DNA of 64,000 bases from Cryptomeria japonica (GCF_030272615.1 NC_081413.1:187266669-187330668), one strand, 5' to 3'; counted from the stretch's first letter, positions 46,392 to 58,300 are shown. A program made the numbers and translations. Notes: generated by a model from the letters alone, not told the origin.

Positions 46392-47934
46392 TGTAGGTTA
46401 GGAAATAGGAAATCATCACAAACAATATAAACATACTAATCTAGCTCAATCACGAAAGCATAACTGCAATGATCTATCCTAAACACATTCAATAGAGACA
46501 TGAAATAAAAACATTCAAAACTAGAAATTAAGCAAACCAAAGGTATGATTTGAATGCTTCTTCATGCGGCTCCATTGTTCTTCTTTCCTCTTCAAATGTT
46601 TTGGTTGTGGATCTCACCTACAAGTGCACACACATAATTGAAAGCAAGTAGACAAGATTTTTGATCAAGAGTACTAGAAATGTGATTGACTAGAAATTCG
46701 ATAGTCTGATTACCAATTAGCTTTGATTGATGAAGATCATCCAATTTATAGAAGAATTGGAGAGATGACAAGATTAGCATGATTCAATTCAAATGGAAAT
46801 TGCAAATCAATTATGTCAATTATGACAAATTATGACAAATTATGCACTTTCTATGCAAAATTTGTTGATTGATGATTTATGACAAATTATGACAACTTCT
46901 ATGTCAAAATTGATTGATTGTCAATTATGACAAATTTATGACAAATTGACATGTCATTTCCATGAATTTAGAAGAGAAATAGAAGGAAGTTGAAATTAGG
47001 AACTAGAAAATTAGGAAATTAGAGAATTAAGAATTTAGGAATTAAGAAATTGATAGAAATTAGAAATTAGGTAAATTAATTAATAATTTGTCATTTATTA
47101 ATTAATTCACAAAGAGGAATAATTAGCCAATTAAATGAACATTTAATTGTAATGAGAAGACTTAGGATAAATAAACAATTTATTAATCCTAAAGGAAGAA
47201 ATGACATACAAGGTTAAATGATTAAATCATGAAACCCTAGAAGATGAATTAACAATGCGAGAATGACAATTAGGCCTTGATTGAAGATAATTGATATCGA
47301 TCATGATTTTGAATTGATAAATGACCAATGTGATAAATGATTTGATTGATAAATGCACCAATTGACGAGGAACAATGACTAATTGATCCAAATTGACATA
47401 ATTGAAAAGAACGATGATTGATGACAAAATAGATTGCAAAACGACAATATTGAAAATGACCATGATCGATGACAAATCGATCGCAAAATGACAAGATTGA
47501 ACATGACAACGATTGATGACAAATCGATCGTTAAAACGACAAGATTGAAAATGATAAGGATTGATGATAAATCAATCGCCAGAGGACAGGATTGACAAGA
47601 GGACAACGATCGATGACAAATCGATCGCAAGATTGACAGGAGGACAAAACCCTAATTAGGATTGATGATGTCCAAAATGATGACAAATGAGCACGCACAT
47701 TGATGCGACAGGATAAGATTGACCAAAATCATGACTGGAGATTGTTGTCGACAAGACCAAATTCGAGAGCGAGACGATTGAAGAATGTAGAAGAATGACT
47801 CGATGTTCGCAAATGATAAAAACCAAGTGCGAAACATAGGAGAAATGTTAATGCGACGCAAAAACCTAAAATGAGGCAATGCGCAAATGTTAAAGTATGA
47901 CTCTGCAGGCGTTGACCATTTTTAGGTGTCTACA
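46392..47934 (-). repeat. 5' LTR of the Tat element
   Basis: 1543 bp. It has a minus-strand TATA box near 46747 and U3 palindromic repeats at about 47405-47640. It keeps the 67 bp missing from the other LTR. The solo LTR at 9009 also has them, so this is the ancestral state. Confidence 0.93.
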
Positions 47935-48003
47935 GATATATTTTAACTTTTTTGCATCATAGTTTGTAAGAGCTCCTTCAAGTTGCTTCATTAGATTTTC
48001 CAT
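47935..48003 (-). pseudogene. Start of the four-knuckle gag-like gene
   Basis: The ATG at 48003 (MENLMKQLEGALTNYD) lies 58 nt after the primer-binding site. Its 23 codons, including one target-duplication copy, join in frame to the remainder at 30197. The Tat element therefore split this gene cleanly. Confidence 0.75.
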
Positions 48004-48060
48004 CTTTACCGGTGTCAAGATCTTCCTCAAGCTGTTAGGCTTCTAAAAATAGAGGACCAA

Positions 48061-48072
48061 GCTCTAATACCA
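48061..48072 (-). promoter_or_regulatory. Primer-binding site of the pol-less element
   Basis: The minus strand reads TGGTATTAGAGC, two bases after the LTR, and matches initiator tRNA-Met sites with one change. Confidence 0.8.
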
Positions 48073-48074
48073 AT

Positions 48075-48875
48075 TGTTAGGGATCCCACAGATACTGAGA
48101 GGGGGGAGGGGTGAATCAGTATCTAACCGGTTAATGGAATTTCTTATCTTAAAACATGCAGAACATAATATAATAGTGTACCGGTATGCAAGAAATAATG
48201 CAATAAACAGAATCAAGAACATCCACATGAAGAGCACACCATAACAGAAGATTTTAACGAGGAAACCCAGTGTGGGAAAAACCTCGATGGGATTTGTGAC
48301 CCACAATATTCACTCACTAGAAAATAAGAGAATATTACTTACAATAGGGGCTTGCACATGCAGGAAGGCCAACTACCTACAGTTCACTGCTCAATGGGAA
48401 GTCTCACTAACTTACAATAAGGATTATACAAATCCAATAACTTGTACTGCTTTACAATAGCATCTTCAATGCCTGATTCAGTATCGGTTCCTGCTCTTTT
48501 CTTTACATATACCCCTTGACCTATATTTCACACAATAGGTCTGCCTTATATTTTTCTTATATCCCTTCTACATCACATCCCCAAATGTCTACAATGATCT
48601 CTTTTATATGTAAGAGTCATTTTACAATTTGCCAAGTCGGCTTACATATTTTTACAATAATAAACAAAATAAAATATAACAAAATCCTGTCGGCCTCTGT
48701 GCCGGTATACTTCCTTTCTTCTGTGCCGGTGTCGGTGTCCTGAATGCCAGTGTAGACTGTGATCTGCTGATGCCGGTGTAATGTCTTTTCCGGTGCCATA
48801 GGATTGCAAGGTTGCCATCAATGACAAAACCTTCAATCACATACAATGTCTCATTGGAGTGTGCATATGCCAACA
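48075..48875 (-). repeat. 5' LTR of the pol-less element
   Basis: 801 bp. It aligns end to end with 24549-25348. Confidence 0.9.
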
Positions 48876-48880
48876 ATTTC

Positions 48881-50545
48881 TAGATATGATAAGAATGATA
48901 AATTTGAAAGGCATGATAGATTTGATAAGTATGATAGATATGAGAAGCAGATATGAATAATAAGCCCTATAAGCCCTACTGGAAGTACAAAATTAAGAAG
49001 AGATGCTATTATGCTACTGATGAAGGTGTGATAGATGAAGAATCAGAAAATGGGAATTTCGAAGATGAGTTTGTATTTATTGCTATCAAGGAAGATGATT
49101 CGGTACTAGTGAATCCTACAAGTGACATTGTTGAGGAGAAAGCTCTGGCTGCTAAGATTAAAGAGAAAGATGAATGGGTGATTGACAACGATTGTTCACA
49201 TCATATGACAGGTGACAAAAGTAAATTTATGAGTATGGAAAGGTATGATGGTGGAATAGTAAGATTTGGAGATGATAAAGCTTGTGTAATTTGTGGTAGA
49301 GGTTCTATATCTTTTAATGGTAAGCACAATATTGATGATGTCTTGTATGTTGAAAAATTAAAGTATAATCTTTTGAGTGTTGGATAGATGGTTGCCAAGG
49401 GATATGATTTGCAATTCAAGAATGGTAAATGTATGATCCTAAATGCCTTTGGTATAGAGATTGCATCCGGAACTAAGACTAAAGGTAATATCTTTCACTT
49501 GAATGCTGGTGAGAAAACTTGTTTGATTGCTCAGATTGATGAAAGTTGGTTATGGCATAGGAGAACGTGTCATGTTAATTTTGTCTACATAATAAGGATA
49601 AGTTCTATTCAAGCTATTAGAGATTTTCCTAAGATTGTGAATCCTGCTAATTTGGTATGTAAGGAATGTCAGATGGGAAAGCAAACAAGAACTTCATTTA
49701 AGAGTAAGCTATATTCATCTAGTGGATTGTTAGATCTAGTGCATACTAACTTATGTGGTCCTACTAGAGTGAGAAGCATGCAGGATGACATATATTTCAT
49801 GTTGTTGATTGATGATTATTTGATGTGGGTTACCTTTCTAAGGGAGAAATCAAAAGCATTGGAGAAATTCAAGATATTCAAAGCTAGAATGGAGACTGAG
49901 ACTAGGTTGAAGCTAAAGTGCCCGAGATCTGAAAAATGAGGAGAATTCGATACATTCTGTGAGTGGAATGAAATTAGAAGACAGTTATCTGCTCCTAGAA
50001 TGCCTTAGCAGATTAGAGTTGTTGAAAGAAAGAACATAACCATTTTGGATGTTGTCAGGACTATGTTGATTGAAGGAAATGTTGCACAGAACTTTTGGAG
50101 AGAAGTTGTTAGCATTGTTGTTTACACATTCAACTGGGTTCATATAAAAGGTGATTTCGGTAAGACTCCTTATGAGCTATGGTTTGGTCATGTTCCTACA
50201 ATTAGATATTTCTAATTTTTTTGAAGTAAATGCTATATCAAAAGATATGAGGATATAGGAAAGTTTGATGCAAGATGTGATGAAGAAATCTTCTTGGGAT
50301 ATTCTACTAAGAGCAAGGCCTACTGGTATTACAACAAGAGACTCAGAAAGATAGTGGAGAGTGCAAATGTGAAGGTGAATGAATGTCTTGGAAAGCAGAT
50401 CAGAGTATGCAAATATGAATTTGATGATGAAGATATTGTTTCCAAGCCTATGCAGATTGAGATCCTAAAGCAAAATGATCTGGTAGAGACAATCAATTCG
50501 GATATTGCTGCTGCCGGTGAAGAAGTGCAAGAGCCTGACAATTAG
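48881..50545 (+). pseudogene. copia gag end, protease and integrase (broken)
   Basis: The first codons continue gag from 24548. A one-base frameshift near 48950 precedes NNKPYKPYWKYK. The protease region shows WVIDNDCSHHMTGDKSKF, where DNDCS replaces the usual D(S/T)G(C/A)S core. The pre-integrase and integrase parts follow (WLWHRRTCHVNF, then CKECQMGKQTRTSF). The integrase DNGGEF motif is lost at RSEK*GEF near 49935, and PQQNGVVERKN survives as a stop-bearing variant near 50010. The end of integrase is KVNECLGKQ near 50380. The enzyme is dead. Confidence 0.85.
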
Positions 50546-50620
50546 AACAATCAAAAGACTCCAATCTATGTAAGATTGAATCATTCAGAAAATTAGATTA
50601 TTGGTGATAAGAATAAAGGT

Positions 50621-51947
50621 GTGATGACTAGGAGAATGATTGTTGTTGAAGAGATATGTTTGATTTCAAAGATTGAGCCTCAAGATGTTGCAAAAGCATG
50701 TAAAGATGAGAATTGGATAAAAGCAATGGAAGAAGAGTTGAATCAAATTGAGAAGAACAACACATGGGAGCTTGCTCTGAGACCTAAAGACAAGAATGTA
50801 ATTGGTAGTAAGTGGGTGTTCTGGAATAAACTGAATGAAGCCAGTGAATTTGTTAGAAACAAAACAAGATTGGTATGTAAAGGGTGTTCTCAGATGGAAG
50901 GTATTGATTATGAGGAGACTTTTTCTCCCGTAGCTAGAATTGAAGCTGTTAGATTGCTACTTACAAGAATTTCAAGGTATATCAGATGAATGCCAAGTCA
51001 GCGTTTTTGAATGGAGATTTGGAAGAAGAAGACTACATTGAGAAATCAGATGGATTTTCTTTATCAGATGAAGGTGATATGATATGAAAATTAAAGAAAG
51101 CACTATATGGACTTAAGGAAGCCCTTAGAGCTTGGTATGCTAGATTGGATAAGTACTTGTTGAAGTTGGGATTTTGTAAAGGTACTATTGATAGTAATTT
51201 ATACTTTAAAGTTGAGAATGATAACATCTTGATTGTTGATGTCTTTGTTGATGATATCATTTTTGGAGGAGATGATGATTTGAGTATGAAGTTTACTAAT
51301 GATATGCAAAAGGAATTTGAGATGTCTATGATCGGTGAAATGAAATTCTTATTAGGATTGCAAATTACTCGGACCAGTAAAGGTATTTTCATTTCTCAAT
51401 CTAAGTATGTGAAGGAATTATTGAAGAAGTTTGGGTTAGATGATTCTAAACATGTTGGAACTCCTATGGTGATTGGATGCAAGTTGTCTAAGAATTATGA
51501 ATCTCAGAAAGTTAATCAGACTTTGTATAGATCTATGGTTGGTGGATTGTTTTACTTTACTTAGACTAGACTAGATATTATGTATGTTGTTTGTCTTTGT
51601 GCCATATTTCAAGCTAATCCTAAAGAGACTTATGTTACTATTGTAAAGAGGATTTTTAGATACTTGAAGGGGACTATTGAATATGGTTTGTGGTATTCAA
51701 AAAATGATGATTTCCTGCTATGTGCCTATATTGATGCTGAATGGGCAGGTGATGTTGATGACCGAAAAAACACTACTGGTGGATCTTTCTTTTTGGGAAA
51801 TAAGTTGATTTCATGGTCTAGTAAGAAGCAAGATGTTATATCTCTATCTATTGTTGAAGATGGATACATTGCCGCTGCTAGCAATTGTACTCAGGTAGTT
51901 TGGATGAAGAAAATCTTGAAGGACAATCAAATTTGTTTATGATGAGC
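50621..51947 (+). pseudogene. copia reverse transcriptase and RNase H (broken)
   Basis: The RT start shows [20 protein letters not shown] and IGSKWVF. A frameshift lies between 50989 and 51100. The catalytic box is FVDDIIFGG near 51240-51270. RNase H follows with CAYIDAEWAGDVDDRKNTTGG and ends at MKKILKDNQ. A second frameshift near 51930 precedes VYDEPT, where the 2-kb solo LTR has inserted. The RNase H motif normally reading AEAEYIA is VEDGYIA, so one catalytic Glu appears lost. Confidence 0.87.
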
Positions 51948-51952
51948 CTACT

Positions 51953-53947
51953 TGGTGCAGGAGCACCTTCACAATTTTACAATTTTGGCTTGTTTGATCT
52001 TGATGGGATCATGAATTGAATAAAGGACTATTCTAAGAGTCCAAGTGTGTGTTTTAGGTTTCATTATAGTTTGAGTTTATCTTAGAGTTGTTTAGATAGT
52101 TTTTCTCAAGTTTTCTTTCCATTTTTGACCCATAGTGTCTTGTAAGCCAAAAATGGCATTATAGTGAAAATGTGTTAAAAACCTTGTAACAAGCCTAGAA
52201 AGGAATTGGAGTAGGTGTATTTATTGATTTGACACCATCTCAAATGGTTAGGTGGAAGATATTTGTCTTGTAGGTAAAAAATGCACTGAGTCAAAAATTG
52301 CTAATGTTGTCAAGCAACATTTTGACAAAAAGTGAGAAAAGTTGTAAAATCACTCTACAAGGTAGTTATGGATGCCATAATGGTTGGAATGGTTTTATTA
52401 TGCCTATATAAGGACACTTCAAACATTGTAGATGGGTTGGCTTTGTATTAGCAAGAGGAAATTAATGAAATATGACTGTTTTTCATGCTTTTTAAGCTTA
52501 ATTTGTTGTAACAGTTTGTACAGAGCAATATTTCCATACTATTCTTTCATGGGAGTTTGTGTTATGGTTGTATGAAGGTTTTTCATTCTTTTTGTTAGGG
52601 TTTTTACTATGTTTTGGTTTATCAAATAAAATCTTTTAGTTTTTGCCAGTTGACTGCCCTGAACTGGGGTTCTGAGGAAAATGGGTTGAAACACTTGGTC
52701 TCCATGGGTAACCAAGAAAAAATGAACCTTGGAGACCAAGTTGGGCCTTTGTACATATTTTTTTTTAAGTTTTTGCTATCATTCATGATGGAAAAGATGA
52801 GTTTGAGCACTTATTAGGCACACTGTCTAACTTGGCTAGTATTCTTCCTTTATGCTCAAAATTTGGGTTCTAAGCACTAGATATTGAAACAAGACATGGA
52901 CAAAGGTTTGAACATGTCCCATGAAGAATTTTTAAGGGATTGGAGCACCAAAATTTATCCATTTTGCATTATAAAGTGTCACTGTTTGGGAAGGGCAATG
53001 AACTCCCTGTTTTGGGAAATATAATGGTTTTTGTTGCAAAATTTGCTCTATGAATGCTTTTTGTATTGGAAAATGATTCTTGATGTTTTAGTAGAGTTGA
53101 AAACTTGTTTGGTAGCATCTATTTGCAATGGTGGTGTTCTACATGTACTCCTAATCAGCTGTTATGTAGGGACAACTGTGAAAAATCAGAAAAAACATTG
53201 ATTTGACAGTGTATTTTGCTCATTTAGAGTTTGTTTGCCAAGTCTTTGGAAAAATGACAAGTGGAAATTGTTTGATCAGTGATCTCCAAGGTGTGGCAGA
53301 TCCCAATTTTTAGTTTTAGGCCTTGGTTTGTGAAGGAGTTGTGTAACTACCAATGCAAGCTTGAAAACCCTCTTGAAACCCTACTTGTATGGCTATAAAT
53401 GTGGACAATCACTATTTGACCATCTCAAGGCTTAAAAATTGAAAAATATATGAGCTAGGACCTCAAATAGTTTATCCCAATCAAGAACCATGGTTACTTT
53501 GACCATCGTAGCATTGTGTGAACAAATTTCACCTAAATTAGGCCTACTCGGCTAGTAGCCCTTTTTAGCTTTGTTTTGCAAAAAGTGTGAACTCAATTTG
53601 TGCAAGATTGAATGGTCTCGAAGAACCATTGGAATCCATTTGAAAACACTCAAGGAAACCTCCTAACACCTTAGTATGATCAGAGTTTCTATATTTGGGG
53701 TTTAGACCTATAAGAAGGGTTTGAGTAAGTGTTGAGTAAGTGAGCATGATAGTTTGAGTTGAGTAAGTGTATGAACAAATGATGGGAAGAGCTCAAGGAG
53801 GAAGTTGTGGGTTGAGTGAAGCTTGTGAACATTTAAAGTGGGTCTTATCAAGAAAACCAAAACTTTTCCACTCTCATTTGAAGGAGTCTCTTAACAAGAA
53901 GATTCCACTTAGCTTTAATTGGTCCTCCTATGGGTTTCTCCCTATCA
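51953..53947 (+). mobile_element. Solo LTR (about 2 kb) inserted in copia RNase H
   Basis: Ends are TGGTGCAGGAGC and TCCCTATCA. Flanks are CTACT and TTATT, a 5-bp duplication that differs by two C-to-T transitions. Removing the block and one flank joins RNase H in frame (EPT then VIYFDN). A TATATAAG box at 52405-52412 indicates plus orientation. There is no coding region or second LTR, so it is a solo LTR of a family not otherwise seen in the window. Confidence 0.78.
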
Positions 53948-54198
53948 TTATTGTTATTTATTTTGATAATTAAAGTGCTATCAATATTTCCAAGAATTCA
54001 GCACTGCATTCTAAAACAAAGCATGTGTCAATTAAGTATCATTTTTTGAGGGAGAAAGTTAGTGATGAAGAAGTTAGATTGGAAAATGTATCCACAAAGG
54101 ATGAGATTGCAAATATTTTCACTAAACCTTTTTCTGTAGATACATTTGTCTATTTGAGAGACAAGTTAGGGGTCTCTGCCCCTCCTGATGAGAACTAG
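53948..54198 (+). pseudogene. copia RNase H C-terminus
   Basis: The frame resumes after the solo LTR with FDN*SAINISKNSALHSKTK, then HVSIKYHFLREKV and EIANIFTKPF, and ends at TAG 54196-54198. The Gln or Lys codon before SAINIS has become TAA. Confidence 0.85.
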
Positions 54199-54549
54199 AT
54201 GTATGGAGTTGCATCAATCAAGTGGATTTCAAAGCCTTATCTTTTTATCCAGGTTGATGAGTTAGTGCTGCTACTCAATTGGAATACTCAGTGAGTGATT
54301 CAGATGATTAGTTGTGAGTTTATCCTAAGGGGGAGAAATTGTCCTTCTTAGAAGATGAGTTTTGGGGAGAGAAGCATAATCTGTATTCTATCTTTGGCAT
54401 TGTTGTCAAAGGGAGAGAGAAGCATGTGAAAAATTGTTTTATCTTTGGAGCTTTGTGTGTATGATCTTAGGGGGAGATTGTTGGATTCATTCCTTTGTAT
54501 TAAATTTTTTTCACATTCATATGTTGCTATCAATGCCAAAGGGGGAGAT
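54199..54549 (+). other. copia 3' non-coding region with duplicated polypurine tract
   Basis: The functional tract AAAGGGGGAGAT (54538-54549) lies directly before the 3' LTR. A 17-bp copy of the tract plus LTR start, GGGGGAGATTGTTGGAT, also occurs at 54470-54486, and a weaker AAGGGGGAGAAATTG lies near 54329. Confidence 0.75.
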
Positions 54550-55856
54550 TGTTGGATATTGTTGCTGCTAGGATATGTTGTTGTCATCAATGTCGACATA
54601 TTCCTATGTTTGGTGTTTCGGTGATTGCAAATAATTTATTTTCTTTGGTCATGAGGATTTGTGGTTCAGTAATAAAGTATCTCTAGCGTCCTATTTTACT
54701 CTTTATTTGATTCCATGATTCTATGTGGTGATTTGGTTGAGTTGTGGATTCTGGTATGAAGACTGTTCTTCTATGTTCAGTATTTTGGTATTTGATCCGA
54801 TGTGCTTTGGTATGAACATATCCTTGGTTACAGATTTGGGAGAATGTTTTGGATGTTCATGTGTATCTACATTTTAGATGGTTTGTGATTTGGTGCTCCA
54901 CAAGTCATCTTTCTAGTCTGAATTATTGCTGATGAGTGTTCTTGAGAGTTAGCATGTTAATCGATGAAGATTTGAATAAGTGGTGTTGGTGTAGCTATTG
55001 CAGATGGTTCAAATGTGCTTGTTGGTGTTTTCTGATCGTGTCCTATTTTTTGTTGTTGTGTGTGGTATTGGTGATTTTGAGGATCCGGTGATATTCTTTG
55101 TGTTATGTGGTATTTTTGGTGGTGTAGCGTGTTGCGATTGATCATGGTGAGATTTACGGTGGTGATGCATGTTTGGAGATTTGGTTTAGGTCCATTCTAT
55201 TTCATCTATGACATTGTATTGGTCTGGTGGTTTATTTATGTATCGTATGATGTAATTTTGTATTGAGGATTTAGGGTTTGGCCAAGCTCATAGTCAAGGT
55301 TGATGAATTATATAAATAGGTGTTAGTCATGTAATTTGGGTGTCAATGTGGTGTCTGCATTATCAGAGAGTTGTGTATGTGTGCATAAGTGAACCTATCC
55401 TTCGATATAGTGTATTGAGCAAATATTGTTGCAGGGCAGACAAATGAGCTTAACCAAAACTGTCATTAAGCATTAGCAAATGCTATTTTGTAGTTCATGT
55501 AATCCGATCATTATTGTAAGGTAGTGAACCTTCCTCGAGGGTTGGATCCTTCTGGGTCATTATATTTTGAGCAGTGAGTTGTAGGCAGTGTGGCTAAATG
55601 CATGTGCATTCCCATTTTAATATTTACACATACTACTGTAGAGTATCATCTTATTGTGGGTAGGTTCCCACCGTGGTTTTTCCCTTAACCGTGTTTTCTT
55701 CGTCAAAATCTTGGTTTTATGTGTGTTGTTGTTATTGTGTCTATCTTTATTCTTATTGCAGCTGATTGAAATATGGGATTATGCTTAATTGGTTTAATTA
55801 GGTGAAAACTGATTCACCTTCCCCCTCTTAGTTTTCCTTCATTGTTTTTGCTGACA
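54550..55856 (+). repeat. 3' LTR of the copia element
   Basis: 1307 bp, TGTTGGATATTG to TTTGCTGACA. It is followed by GATGT, which matches CATGT before the 5' LTR at four of five bases. Confidence 0.9.
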
Positions 55857-57393
55857 GATGTATCAGTACCTATTTACTTTTTCCAAATTTGGAACTGGAA
55901 CCCTTTACAAAGAATAGAGAAGAGAATACATAGAAAAAGGAGCAACCCCAAAAATGAATCTAAATGTGACACTTGGCTCCTTCATCTTCACTAGATCATC
56001 AAGAAGACAATATCTAGAATCTTCTTATTTCCCTCTTCTTTGCCTTTGACCCGCTCTTTTATTTTCAATTGAGATCTTTTGTCTTGTTCCCCATTTTCTT
56101 CTCTTTCTCTTGAAAATACTTTTCACATGATGAAAAATATTCTGTTGCTACACATTATATTTTCCTTTAATTTTCTTGAAAAATATTTCACTTTTGTTTG
56201 GAACAATTACCCTATTATAACCCTTTACTCTATGGTGGAAAATATCTATTCCCATGTATTTAAATTCAAGCTTCTTACATTCTCATAAAAATAAATATTT
56301 CACTGTTACATTTTGTTCCTTTGTTGATAGAAGGTAGCGTTTCCTTAAACTGCCATTAAAATATGCATTATTGCGACTCTACATTTTGTAGCTGAAAACA
56401 ACTATTCTAGGATAGCAAAACACTTTGCAATATTTTCCCTTTGGTATCTTACTCCTTATCGTTTTGACTCACAAAATGATCAAATAAAAATTGCCACGTT
56501 TGACAATATGTCAAATATTTGGCATATTTTTATCACCTCTACATATTTATACTTTGATTTTCCTCATTCTGAATCTACCTGCAACCCATTTTTATGGTAA
56601 AACCCTCTCCTTTCATTTGATGACCTTTACAAATATTTTAGTTATTGAATATATCCCAACATTTAAGCTACAATTTATTATTTGTACCTTGATTATCCTC
56701 TTATATAATTTGTATTTTTGTTTCCTTATTTTAACATGCATCCAATGCCATGACCATTTATCCACAACCTCTCATAAAACAATGCTTTTTTGACAAACTT
56801 CAAATTCTTCCACTTGCATTTATATTTTGATGCTCACATTCATTAATGTAAGCCTATCTACTAAAGATATATTCCAATAATTATCACATTCCTTTGAGAA
56901 ATCTAATGGATGCGTAATAACAATTGCTTCATTTTCCCTTTGATTAAGCTTTATAATCTCTTCAAGCCCATCACATTCACTTCTTCTTTGGACCAACCTA
57001 AAAAAAATTGTAATGGAAACCACCCTAAAAACCATGTCAATTATCATTGATTGTTTGTGCTACATAACATCTCTATGTTGTATCAAAATTTGATTGTATC
57101 CTTCCTTATTCTTGCAATAATTAGTATTAAATTCAACCTCCTATATCATTCTATTAGATTTTTCAACTGATTCATAAAACACTCCTAGGGATTTTCCCTC
57201 TCCCATCGCTTGATGTTATAGATTAGTGGCCATTTCTTTAGAATCCTTTAGAATTTGAGAGAATTCTCCTTCTCTTTTGGCTCTACAAAACCAAGGTGGG
57301 TACATTTGACAATACTTAAAGACTTGACAACTTAATCACAAGTATTATCCATATGAAGATAATTCTTAGACTTATTACCAGAATACATGAGAT
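55857..57393. other. AT-rich intergenic DNA right of the nest
   Basis: No gene or repeat is recognised. It should be contiguous in the ancestral genome with the sequence left of 22287. Confidence 0.5.
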
Positions 57394-58300
57394 TGTTGGA
57401 GTATAATGAGCACTGAGAGGGGGAGGGGGTGAATTAGTGTTCATACACAATTTTAATTTTTGAATTCTTTTACACACTTTGACCAATTTGAACAATATGA
57501 AGCAAATAGTGTAGATAGCAAGATAAAAAAACCATACACAAGAATATGACACAAAGACATGACTTGAGTGGGAACCCTCCTAGGGAATAAAACCACTCGC
57601 TAATTTACCTCACTAGCTTATCTTAAAATATTCTTTCTACAATGCCTCATTGGCTGATTATATGTCTCACTGACAATTCTATCTCACTGATAGTCTTTTC
57701 AAATGCCTCACTAGACTTTCAATGCCTCACTGGCTTTCAATGCTTCACCGACCTTTCCTCATTTATACAATCATTTCATTTTCAATACAACATATCATCT
57801 CTGTTTCATTCGAGTTCAACCCCTAATCTTGTATCACTTAAGATTCAGAGTGAAAATTCAAATACAACATGATAGTATGTATTTATAAGATACATAATAC
57901 CATGAGATATTTCTAAAATTGTAGTATATAACAAAGAACTGAATGTGCTTACAGAATATGAATCAATACAATGTCTTATTCTCTTAAAAACAATTCTTTT
58001 CAGTACATCACCTATAAGAAGAAATGAAGGAAGATTTTATAATGTCTTGCATTACTGAATTGAAAAACAACTTCCTTTTCAAAATTGAAATTTATTTCTA
58101 ACATTTTTGAACATTTTCAACTGATTCAAACTGAAATCTTTAACCAATGCTAATCAATGTCTTTATAAAACAAAGCTTCATAATGCATTTTCAATGATGT
58201 GTAACCAATATACTTCAGATAATGATATTCAAGAGTTTAGTTTCTATTCTTTCAAATTCCAACTAATCATGTTTGAAATAACCAACTATTGACACCAACA
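57394..58300 (-). mobile_element. copia-type LTR, solo or truncated
   Basis: In plus reading it begins TGTTGGAGTATAATGAG, soon followed by GAGAGGGGGAGGGGGTGAAT, and ends GACACCAACA. This matches the layout of the LTR at 24549. A minus-strand TATA box (CTTATAAATAC) lies near 57880. I find no PBS below it, no polypurine tract above it and no matching 5-bp flanks, so it is probably a remnant. It contains short repeats of AATGCCTCACTGGCTTTC near 57640-57750. Confidence 0.65.

Larger units (their letters stand above)
30203..47934 (-). mobile_element. Tat-lineage Ty3 LTR retrotransposon (17.7 kb) with antisense cargo gene
   Basis: LTRs lie at 30203-31678 and 46392-47934, with plus-strand ends TGTAGGTTAGG and GTGTCTACA. 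The 5-bp target duplication GATAT is perfect (30198-30202 and 47935-47939). PBS and polypurine tract are both present on the minus strand. One frame from 44328 to 36280 encodes gag, protease, RT, RNase H, a second archaeal-type RNase H and integrase. The dual RNase H and the great length mark the Tat lineage. A plant mobile domain gene lies antisense between integrase and the 3' LTR. By eye the LTRs differ at about two dozen sites over 1476 aligned bases, plus one 67-bp deletion, making this the youngest insertion in the nest. Confidence 0.93.
24549..48875 (-). mobile_element. Pol-less LTR retrotransposon with multi-zinc-knuckle gag and a novel second ORF
   Basis: LTRs of about 800 bp lie at 24549-25348 and 48075-48875. 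They begin TGTTAGGGATCC and end TATGCCAACA. Flanks are ATATC and ATTTC, a 5-bp duplication with one mismatch. On the minus strand a TGGTATTAGAGC primer-binding site follows the upstream LTR, and an AAAGGGGGAGAT polypurine tract precedes the downstream one. Without the inner element it is about 6.6 kb. It encodes a coiled-coil gag-like protein with four zinc knuckles and a second ORF, but I find no protease, RT, RNase H or integrase. LTRs, PPT and PBS look copia-like. By eye the LTRs differ at about 30 positions (about 4 percent). Confidence 0.88.
22287..55856 (+). mobile_element. Ty1/copia LTR retrotransposon, outermost of the nest
   Basis: LTRs lie at 22287-23623 and 54550-55856, beginning TGTTGGATATTG and ending in CCAACA or CTGACA. 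Flanks are CATGT and GATGT, a 5-bp duplication with one mismatch. The order gag, protease, integrase, RT, RNase H is that of Ty1/copia. Without the insertions at 24549-48875 and 51953-53947 the element would be about 7.2 kb. Frames are broken by stops and at least three frameshifts, so it is dead. Confidence 0.92.

Noticed and set aside
57394-58300. Complete solo LTR with target duplication
   Set aside because: The LTR identity is supported, but the 5-bp flanks (GAGAT and ATATA) do not match, so the solo status is not claimed.
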